From: Actinomycetes bacterium
Lineage (GTDB): Bacteria; Actinomycetota; Acidimicrobiia; Acidimicrobiales; RAAP-2
Direction: 5' to 3'
DNA: 9,865 nt
Assembly: GCA_021807965.1 (NCBI GenBank)
Contig: JAKBCI010000038.1
Location: 1 to 9,865 of the forward strand
In this document: one piece after another, positions 6,080 through 9,865 of the stretch
Position numbering within the stretch: position 1 is the first letter of the stretch
Layout of the letters: every line of letters begins with the position of its first letter
Translations under genes and position numbers: made by a program
Notes under the pieces: model-generated
The model's database searches: none
What the model was told of the DNA's origin: nothing
What the model saw: only the letters and a program-made list of their open reading frames with translations

Positions 6080-7135
6080 TCAACGTCCTAAGAGGGTGTC
6101 GAGGGCTCGCGAATCTCGCGCCCGACGTCCATCATCAGTGGACGCGTCGACTCCAACGCCACCGCCGACGCTACCCGTGAGCATGGGAGCCTCGAGGGGA
6201 ACCGGCGTTTCAAATACGTCATGGAGCCAGAGTGTGCGCTCACTGCCCCAGAAGCGCATCATCGTGACACCTCCGTTGGAAAGGTCGCTAATGAAACCCT
6301 CAGTCGTGAGGAACCCCGCCCAACTGAGATGGACCCCATCGAAGTCCGCTGCTACACGCTCCCAGTCGGGCAACACGTGCAGGGCAATCTCAGACCTCAC
6401 TGCGTGCTGGGTAGCGAGTGAACGTAGCAGCTTCGTATCTGAAGGATGCTGGTTCGGCCCCGGCAGTTCCCAGCCAGCGTGTGGATGCGCGGCTGCCTTC
6501 GGATAGGTCTCTACCAAGCGAGTCCAGTCCGCTGGACGGTTGATGACCCATACACGCGCGTCCGAGCGAACGGGGAGCAACCACCGCGACGTTGGCCATC
6601 CGAAGAAGTCCCAGGTCAAGATTAGGGCATCGTGAATTTGAGGTGGCGGGTCCGTGATGGTCCAGAGACCGCCCCAAGTGAACTCACCGTTGCCGTAACA
6701 GAGCGTGTAATTGGTAAAGCACGGGGTTATGCCAGCGCGTTGCTGCGAGTTGATCGGCTCCTCGTACCACCACTGTTGCGCGCCTAAGTCTGGGTCGCGG
6801 TGGAGTGGTAGGTAGAACCTTGCCGATAATGCCTCGGCAATCTGGCGACGATGTTTCGCGTGCTCGTACAGGTACGGGAGTGACGTGAGTGCTTGGCCAC
6901 TCCAGGGGCCGGCGAATTGTTGGGCAGCGGAGACGGCCAGTTCCAGTAGTTCTCCGTACGGCATCTCCTGGATCGACAATGCTGCGAGGCGAACGGAGTC
7001 ATGGTTGCAGTCGGTTGGGCATTCGAACCGAGAGACGTCATCGCGTTTCGTGGCCTCCAAGCGAGCTAAGAGTGCTACACCGGCGGGCGCTTGGATGAGT
7101 TCATCCACGAAAGAAGGCTGCGGTGCGCCCGGCAT
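6080..7135 (-). CDS. Uncharacterised Trp-rich 351-residue protein
   Basis: A 351-residue protein of no family I recognise. No signal peptide or membrane segment is evident, so it is probably cytoplasmic. The N-terminal third is helical and includes CPTDCNHDS (about 39-47), a possible metal or disulphide site. The middle (about 125-240) is rich in aromatics, with about 15 Trp overall, in patterns such as QQWWYEEP, GNGEFTWGGLWTITDPPP and LTWDFFGWPTSRWLLPVR, suggesting a compact beta-rich domain. After SWAGFLTTEGFISDLSNGG comes MMRFWGSERTLWLHD. The last about 35 residues are Gly/Asp/Arg-rich and probably disordered. The ATG at 7135 is supported by TAGGTT 6 nt upstream. It stands alone between two gene-poor stretches. 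It could be an accessory or horizontally acquired gene, but that is inference. Confidence 0.75.
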   Translation of the reverse strand: MPGAPQPSFVDELIQAPAGVALLARLEATKRDDVSRFECPTDCNHDSVRLAALSIQEMPYGELLELAVSAAQQFAGPWSGQALTSLPYLYEHAKHRRQIAEALSARFYLPLHRDPDLGAQQWWYEEPINSQQRAGITPCFTNYTLCYGNGEFTWGGLWTITDPPPQIHDALILTWDFFGWPTSRWLLPVRSDARVWVINRPADWTRLVETYPKAAAHPHAGWELPGPNQHPSDTKLLRSLATQHAVRSEIALHVLPDWERVAADFDGVHLSWAGFLTTEGFISDLSNGGVTMMRFWGSERTLWLHDVFETPVPLEAPMLTGSVGGGVGVDASTDDGRRARDSRALDTLLGR

Positions 7136-7141
7136 CTCGCC

Positions 7142-7147
7142 AACCTA
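7142..7147 (-). promoter_or_regulatory. -10 element TAGGTT of the Trp-rich protein gene
   Basis: TAGGTT (read 7147..7142) ends 6 nt before the ATG at 7135, giving a leaderless transcript. The -35 region has only a weak match (TTCATG at spacing 16). Confidence 0.45.
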
Positions 7148-7164
7148 CCAAGGGTAATACTTGC

Positions 7165-7424
7165 ATGAACTGGGAAATTGAAAGGCCCGGCACCGACGGA
7201 ACGGTCCTTTCGCATTGGTGGAGGAGCGTTATCCCATACGAACTAGTGGCTGGTCCGGTTGGCGCCCTTCCGGATCGAGAAGAGAACGCTGCGCCAGCGC
7301 GGGACCGCCTGTGAGCGAGTCCTTACGGCACTAGCCGAGATAGGAGTGGAGGTCGGTGGCACGTTTCGAACATTGACCTCCGTCGGTATTGCGCTTACCG
7401 CCTTCCCTAGACAGTGACTCGATG
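7165..7424 (+). pseudogene. Possible small gene broken by a frameshift
   Basis: From the ATG at 7165 one frame reads MNWEIERPGTDGTVLSHWW and on to about LVAGPV (near 7258), then becomes poor. From about 7259 the next frame reads LAPFRIEKRTLRQRGTACER, then VLTALAEIGVEVGGTFRTL and on to a TGA near 7422-7424. Joined by a single frameshift near 7258 they would make a protein of roughly 85 residues. No homologue is recognised and no ribosome site or -10 fits the ATG well, so this may be chance. The second part, with its hydrophobic-helical rhythm, is the more convincing of the two. Confidence 0.25.
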
Positions 7425-7646
7425 GAGCACAATCCGCTGGCGAATTAGCGGTTGGAGGTGAGAACGGAATCCCGAGCGTGCTCCCCTTGTGTGATTCAGC
7501 AGTTGTTGCGATTCCGACCATGTCGTCCGGTTGACTTCCGGTCTGAAAGTCGCTTCTAGAGCGGTTGTAAATTCGGCACGCACTTCGATGAATTGGCCAA
7601 CCCCCAGTGCATTGCGATCGCTCGCCGGTGCCTGGCGCATCGCCGT

Positions 7647-7675
7647 TTGCAACGACCAGAGATCGGTTATAGGCT
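7647..7675 (+). promoter_or_regulatory. Candidate promoter of the secreted-protein gene
   Basis: TTGCAA (7647-7652), a 17-bp spacer and TAGGCT (7670-7675, part of TTATAGGCT). Transcription would start near 7682, giving a leader of about 125 nt before the GTG at 7806, unlike the leaderless genes elsewhere in the window. Confidence 0.4.
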
Positions 7676-7720
7676 CGTCGTTGCCGGGAAGATCTTTCGG
7701 CGGGGATCGAGACAGAGACT

Positions 7721-7754
7721 CGCGGGCGTGTACCTGGTCGCCACGAAGCCCGCG
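7721..7754 (+). promoter_or_regulatory. Stem-loop in the 5' leader of the secreted-protein gene
   Basis: CGCGGGC (7721-7727) pairs perfectly with GCCCGCG (7748-7754). The stem is extended by GTG (7728-7730) with CAC (7742-7744) after a 3-nt bulge GAA, closing an 11-nt loop. It ends about 50 nt before the start codon. It does not match the riboswitch classes I can recall, including cyclic-di-GMP-I. Confidence 0.35.
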
Positions 7755-7793
7755 ATGAGTCAGTGGCGAAACCGTCGCACCCGTGCTTCACAA

Positions 7794-7799
7794 GGGAGG
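7794..7799 (+). promoter_or_regulatory. Ribosome binding site GGGAGG
   Basis: Lies 6 nt before the GTG at 7806 and decides that start over upstream in-frame starts. Confidence 0.65.
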
Positions 7800-7805
7800 T
7801 ATGAC

Positions 7806-8474
7806 GTGAAACGATTCAATGTCTTGGCCGCGGCCCTCACTATGGCCGGAGTGCTCATTGCTCCGGCACTGGCGAGCGCGGCCCCGAACGGGCCCGGCGC
7901 TTCTGGTTGGCACCTGGGCTACTACAACCCGTCCCCCATGGGGGATCTCTCGCTGTCCCAGGTAGCCCCCTCGGAAAGCGGGCTCGCCACATTCAATTTC
8001 ACGAATCAGCCCAACACCGCTCTGCTGATCAACACGCAGGGTAACTCAAGCTATCGGGGTAACGACTTAGGCAAGACCGTTACCGCCACGTTTTCTATCG
8101 CCGGGGCGCCTGCTTCGGACTTCATTTTCTATCCCTTCGGAGGAACAGAACCAGCGAGTGTGCGCCTCTTCTTCGAAACCAGTAATGCGGGCGGATTTGC
8201 TTACACAAACTACTGGTGGTCTCAGAACTCGGCGAGCTCCTTCCAATACCTTGGCAACGGAACCTTCACTGTCACAGCCACCCTGTCGCCATCGTCGATC
8301 AATTGGGGTGATTGGGATGGCAATGCTGACTACTCCAACTCAGCCTTTTCAGCTGCGGCGAGCAATGTGACGGGCATGGGCTTGTCCTTTGGCGGAGGCG
8401 GCGGCTATGAGGACGGCGTCGGTACTGCTGACGGCTCGGGCACGTTCACGCTTACGAGTTTCAGCATCTCGTAG
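7806..8474 (+). CDS. Secreted predicted beta-sandwich protein
   Basis: A 222-residue exported protein. It begins with a Sec signal peptide: KR at 2-3, a hydrophobic core of about 15 residues, and ALASA-AP, with cleavage expected after residue 25. The mature part is rich in Ser, Gly, Asn, Thr and aromatics with alternating strands, for example GLATFNFTNQPNTALLIN, TVTATFSIAGAP, ASVRLFFETSN, AYTNYWWSQNSAS and TFTVTATLSPSSINWGDW. It ends in GMGLSFGGGGGYEDGVG and TFTLTSFSIS. This pattern is familiar from jelly-roll ectodomains of some PEP-CTERM proteins, but no C-terminal sorting signal or membrane anchor is present, so it is probably released. The GTG at 7806 is chosen because GGGAGG (7794-7799) sits 6 nt before it and the signal peptide starts there. 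The frame extends upstream, but those residues are basic and unlike an export signal. Confidence 0.8.
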   Translation: MKRFNVLAAALTMAGVLIAPALASAAPNGPGASGWHLGYYNPSPMGDLSLSQVAPSESGLATFNFTNQPNTALLINTQGNSSYRGNDLGKTVTATFSIAGAPASDFIFYPFGGTEPASVRLFFETSNAGGFAYTNYWWSQNSASSFQYLGNGTFTVTATLSPSSINWGDWDGNADYSNSAFSAAASNVTGMGLSFGGGGGYEDGVGTADGSGTFTLTSFSIS

Positions 8475-8480
8475 TTCAAA

Positions 8481-8504
8481 ACGGGCGACGCATTTTCCCG
8501 TCGC
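8481..8504 (+). terminator. Hairpin just after the secreted-protein gene
   Basis: GCGACG (8485-8490) pairs with CGTCGC (8499-8504) around an 8-nt loop. An alternative, mutually exclusive stem pairs ACGGG (8481-8485) with CCCGT (8497-8501). It begins 7 nt past the stop. Confidence 0.4.
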
Positions 8505-8514
8505 AATGACCACG

Positions 8515-8542
8515 GCCCTCGATCCGATATCAGGTCGAGGGC
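8515..8542 (+). terminator. Second, stronger hairpin after the secreted-protein gene
   Basis: GCCCTCGA (8515-8522) pairs perfectly with TCGAGGGC (8535-8542), and CC/GG pairs extend it past one bulged T, leaving a 7-nt loop. With the hairpin before it this looks like a tandem terminator lacking a U-tract. Confidence 0.45.
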
Positions 8543-8723
8543 TGTTGGCGTTACTGACAGCGGCTCTGACCTTGACGAGTGCGTTCAACCAATTCGGTGG
8601 TTAGGAAGGGGCAGAGGCTTGACAGCCTGCTGGCGTAGTTGTAGGGCGCACCGACGTAGATGATTCTGCCTCGCATTGTGCGACAGGTCACCGCCGCAAC
8701 TCCGTTGAGTCGAGGACGACCGT
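8543..8723. other. Short stretch without a supported gene
   Basis: The only long frame is minus-strand (8934-8551). It is very Arg/Pro/Ser-rich and overlaps the + ORF at 8724 over much of its length. A small stretch of it (GRIIYVGAPYNYASRLSSLC) reads better than the rest, but this is not enough to call a gene. Confidence 0.4.
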
Positions 8724-9011
8724 GTGAGGCTGCTGGTCTGTGCTTCCGATCAGACAATGGTTCGCGTGCCCGAATACTTCCGGAGGGACGGGTCCGTCGA
8801 ATCCGGGCCTGAACACGGGTTCTTTTCGGACACGGACGGACAACCGGCGGCGCTGCGGTTACGGGAACGACAGACTCGGCCCTGGTCCGTGACGGTATGG
8901 CGGGCACGTGGGACCCGTTTCGCATGGGTCCCATTTGGTGGAGGTGCAGTCACCCCAGGCGAAACCGTGGCTGGTTCGCCTCGAATCCTTCCAAATCGGT
9001 GTTCGCCCTAG
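8724..9011 (+). CDS. Possible small hypothetical protein
   Basis: A 95-codon ORF from GTG at 8724, beginning MRLLVCASDQTMVRVPEY, with GC-rich third positions and a reasonable composition up to about residue 80 (RPWSVTVWRARGTRFAWVPF). No family is recognised. There is no ribosome site and no TAnnnT at the right distance, so the start is uncertain. Its last 104 bases overlap the next ORF in another frame. The two may be one frameshifted gene, or only one of them may be real. Confidence 0.3.
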   Translation: MRLLVCASDQTMVRVPEYFRRDGSVESGPEHGFFSDTDGQPAALRLRERQTRPWSVTVWRARGTRFAWVPFGGGAVTPGETVAGSPRILPNRCSP

Positions 9012-9249
9012 TCCGCAGCGTGTAACGGTGCGCGACGAGATCCTGGCGATGCTGCCGGAACTGGTGGATGGGCGTGGCGTGTTCAGGTTACGGGACCTGG
9101 TAGCCCGTCCGAATTCGGACAATGACTTGCGCCGGCGGTGGGCGGTGGAGAAGGCCATCCAGCGAATGGAGGTGACGTCCCTAGTCCGCTTGGGTGCGGG
9201 GCGCTACCAGCTTCCCTCCAACCAAGCGGTTCGCCGAAGTCGAGGTTGA
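8908..9249 (+). CDS. Small protein with a possible winged-helix region
   Basis: A 113-codon ORF from GTG at 8908 to TGA at 9247-9249. The best part is the C-terminal 75 residues: VRDEILAMLPELVDGRGVF, then helical RLRDLVARPNS and WAVEKAIQRMEVTSL, then VRLGAGRYQLPS. The order helix, helix, then a short hairpin around a Gly-rich turn resembles a winged helix-turn-helix, as in some DNA-binding regulators and AbiEi-like proteins; this is a weak structural guess. The start is uncertain: GTG 8908 lies inside a palindrome, and an internal GTG at 9028 would give a 73-residue protein. Its stop falls inside the first copy of the tandem repeat before the antitoxin gene, so it may belong to the same locus. 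Confidence 0.45.
   Translation: MGPVSHGSHLVEVQSPQAKPWLVRLESFQIGVRPSPQRVTVRDEILAMLPELVDGRGVFRLRDLVARPNSDNDLRRRWAVEKAIQRMEVTSLVRLGAGRYQLPSNQAVRRSRG
8909..8933. repeat. Perfect 8-bp palindrome with 9-nt loop
   Basis: TGGGACCC (8909-8916) and GGGTCCCA (8926-8933). The + strand continues TTTGG. It could be a terminator-like hairpin ending an upstream transcript, or an operator. It overlaps both small ORFs here. Confidence 0.5.
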
Positions 9250-9277
9250 CAAATGGTTGCGGTTGACGAATGGTTGC
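9244..9277 (+). repeat. 17-bp tandem direct repeat at the antitoxin promoter
   Basis: GGTTGACAAATGGTTGC (9244-9260) is followed directly by GGTTGACGAATGGTTGC (9261-9277), with one base different. Each copy contains GGTTG twice. The repeat covers the -35 region of the antitoxin promoter, ends two bases before its -10, and holds the stop of the preceding ORF. A 17-bp period is about 1.6 helical turns; tandem sites here are well placed for autoregulation by the Xre-like protein. Confidence 0.7.
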
Positions 9278-9285
9278 GGTACAGT
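9257..9285 (+). promoter_or_regulatory. Promoter of the toxin-antitoxin operon
   Basis: TACAGT (9280-9285, TAnnnT) lies 17 bp after TTGCGG (9257-9262). The better -35 matches TTGACA (9246) and TTGACG (9263) are at unsuitable spacing (28 and 11 bp). The start of transcription would be near 9292, leaving a leader of about 12 nt that holds AGGAGG (9294-9299), 4 nt before the ATG at 9304. Confidence 0.45.
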
Positions 9286-9303
9286 CATGAGAGAGGAGGT
9301 CTC

Positions 9304-9765
9304 ATGGGAAAGGCATCCAGCACCGTCGAGCAGGCCGTGGAAGCGGCGCGCGAGCAGCCTGCCGCATTCGTGGCGGCCTTGTTGGCCGACTCCCTAGAGC
9401 GAGCCGCGGTCATCGCCGAAGGCCTAGAGGAGGGTATGCGATCACAGCCACTTAGGAGACTCGAGCGTCTGTGGAAGCTGAGCCGTACCGAGGTGGCCAA
9501 CGCCTTCGGGGTAACTCGGCAGGCTTACGCCAAGTGGCTAAAGAACGGAGTACCGGCTGATCGAGTCGGGGACGTGGGCCTCCTCGACGAGACGACGTCG
9601 GAACTACTGGCGCATATCAAGACCGAGAAGATCGCCGACGTCGTGCGACGACCCGCTAAGAACCTTGACGGGAAGTCGCTGGTTGACCTCCTCGAATCGG
9701 GTGAGTTCGGAGAACTCCGCGACGCGGTATCTCGAGCGTTTGACCTTCGTCGCGTGCAGCCTTGA
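9304..9765 (+). CDS. Xre/MbcA/ParS-type antitoxin
   Basis: A 153-residue protein with the layout of Xre antitoxins that pair with RES toxins. Residues 1-48 are helical and Ala/Glu-rich. Residues about 50-80 are a helix-turn-helix (RLWKLSRTEVANAFGVTRQA, then KWLKNGVP). The C-terminal part, about 98-153, resembles the MbcA/ParS/Xre toxin-binding domain, ending DGKSLVDLLESGEF and AVSRAFDLRR. It should bind and neutralise the toxin encoded next and, through the HTH, repress its own operon. The ATG at 9304 is chosen: AGGAGG lies just upstream, and the longer in-frame start at 9253 would lie inside the tandem repeat and before the -10. Its stop overlaps the toxin start (TGATG). Confidence 0.78.
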   Translation: MGKASSTVEQAVEAAREQPAAFVAALLADSLERAAVIAEGLEEGMRSQPLRRLERLWKLSRTEVANAFGVTRQAYAKWLKNGVPADRVGDVGLLDETTSELLAHIKTEKIADVVRRPAKNLDGKSLVDLLESGEFGELRDAVSRAFDLRRVQP

Positions 9766-9865
9766 TGCTGCTGACACGGGTGGTCGCTCCTGAAGAGCAC
9801 CTGTGGCTTCGGGTATGCCAGGCATCGTGGTCAGACCCCCTGGACACGAGTTACGCCAGAGTGAC
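9765..9865 (+). CDS. RES-domain toxin, N-terminal part, cut by right edge
   Basis: The ATG at 9765-9767 overlaps the antitoxin stop by one base. The frame stays open for 33 codons plus two bases to the window edge. It reads MLLTRVVAPEEHLWLRVCQA, then SWSDPLDTSYARV. This matches the start of actinobacterial RES-domain proteins, where R(V)x-x-x-W-x-D-P-L/F-D-x-S-Y/F-A leads into the missing GGRWN block. RES toxins such as MbcT and ParT modify or degrade NAD+ or ADP-ribosylate targets. Translational coupling and the Xre-like partner fit a RES-Xre module. The catalytic core lies outside the window, so activity cannot be judged. Confidence 0.7.
   Translation, partial: MLLTRVVAPEEHLWLRVCQASWSDPLDTSYARV

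Larger units (their letters stand above)
7148..7805. other. Gene-poor stretch with a possible broken gene and a leader
   Basis: No continuous gene is supported. The left third (about 7165-7424) has coding-like sequence in two + frames. Across 7428-7544 one + frame reads coding-like (LDGAQSAGELAVGGENG, VLPLCDSAVVAIPTMSSG) and then hits several stops. The long minus-strand frame over 7243-7791 is rich in Ser, Arg, Pro and Thr and looks like a shadow. From about 7647 the sequence is read as promoter and 5' leader of the secreted-protein gene. A 7-bp inverted repeat GGAGGTC/GACCTCC lies at 7348-7354 and 7375-7381. Confidence 0.45.

Noticed and set aside
7243..7791. Minus-strand 182-codon ORF
   Set aside because: Very rich in Ser, Arg, Thr and Pro, no recognisable domain, no promoter or ribosome site, and it runs across the leader of the secreted-protein gene.
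7682..7805. Cyclic-di-GMP or another known riboswitch in the leader
   Set aside because: Conserved core sequences of the classes I know are absent; only a generic stem-loop is seen.
8551..8934. Minus-strand 127-codon ORF
   Set aside because: Arg/Pro-rich, starts within the palindrome, and overlaps a more plausible plus ORF. One short segment reads well but is not enough.
8860..8990. Cytochrome P450-like FGGG segment in the ORF at 8724
   Set aside because: VPFGGGAVTPG resembles the heme-binding loop only superficially; the cysteine and the rest of a P450 are missing.
9253..9303. Longer N-terminus of the antitoxin
   Set aside because: Would start inside the tandem repeat, upstream of the -10 and of AGGAGG.
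1..9865. CRISPR array, insertion sequence or phage genes
   Set aside because: No regularly spaced repeats, transposase or integrase motifs, or terminal inverted repeats were found.

Overview
The window is GC-rich, gene-dense bacterial DNA with strongly GC-biased third codon positions. Most genes start 6-8 nt after a TAnnnT -10 hexamer and have no Shine-Dalgarno sequence, so they are probably read from leaderless mRNAs. That habit, a DUF3039 protein, a YaaA-family protein and an Xre/RES toxin-antitoxin pair together point to Actinomycetota, perhaps an Acidimicrobiia-like lineage. The phylum is a fair inference; the class is a guess.

Left part, 1-3587 (core-like, mainly + strand). Two small cysteine-containing proteins diverge from a shared, overlapping promoter near 200-244: a minus-strand CxxCHxWHxG protein running off the left edge and a DUF3039 protein. 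Then come a class I glutamine amidotransferase, a TrmA/RlmD-type RNA (uracil-5) methyltransferase, a small HicA-like protein and a YaaA-family protein. The promoters of several of these are tucked against, or inside, the end of the gene before.

Middle part, 3588-5630 (minus strand). After a convergent intergenic stretch with hairpins lie an LldD-type FMN L-lactate dehydrogenase and, upstream of it, a HAD phosphatase. The lactate dehydrogenase start is moved 27 codons downstream to a leaderless GTG.

Right part, 5631-9865 (accessory-like, looser). It holds a 452-bp stretch with only short coding-like scraps; an orphan 351-residue Trp-rich protein; a 670-bp stretch with a possible frameshifted small gene and a structured 5' leader; a secreted predicted beta-sandwich protein; and two overlapping small ORFs around a perfect palindrome. 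It ends in a toxin-antitoxin operon: an Xre/MbcA-like antitoxin behind a 17-bp tandem-repeat promoter, followed with a 1-nt stop/start overlap by the first 33 codons of a RES-domain toxin cut by the window edge.

The most notable items are the TA operon with its tandem-repeat operator candidate, the face-to-face promoters at the left end, the orphan Trp-rich protein, and the structured leader before the secreted protein. No clearly new multi-gene system is visible.
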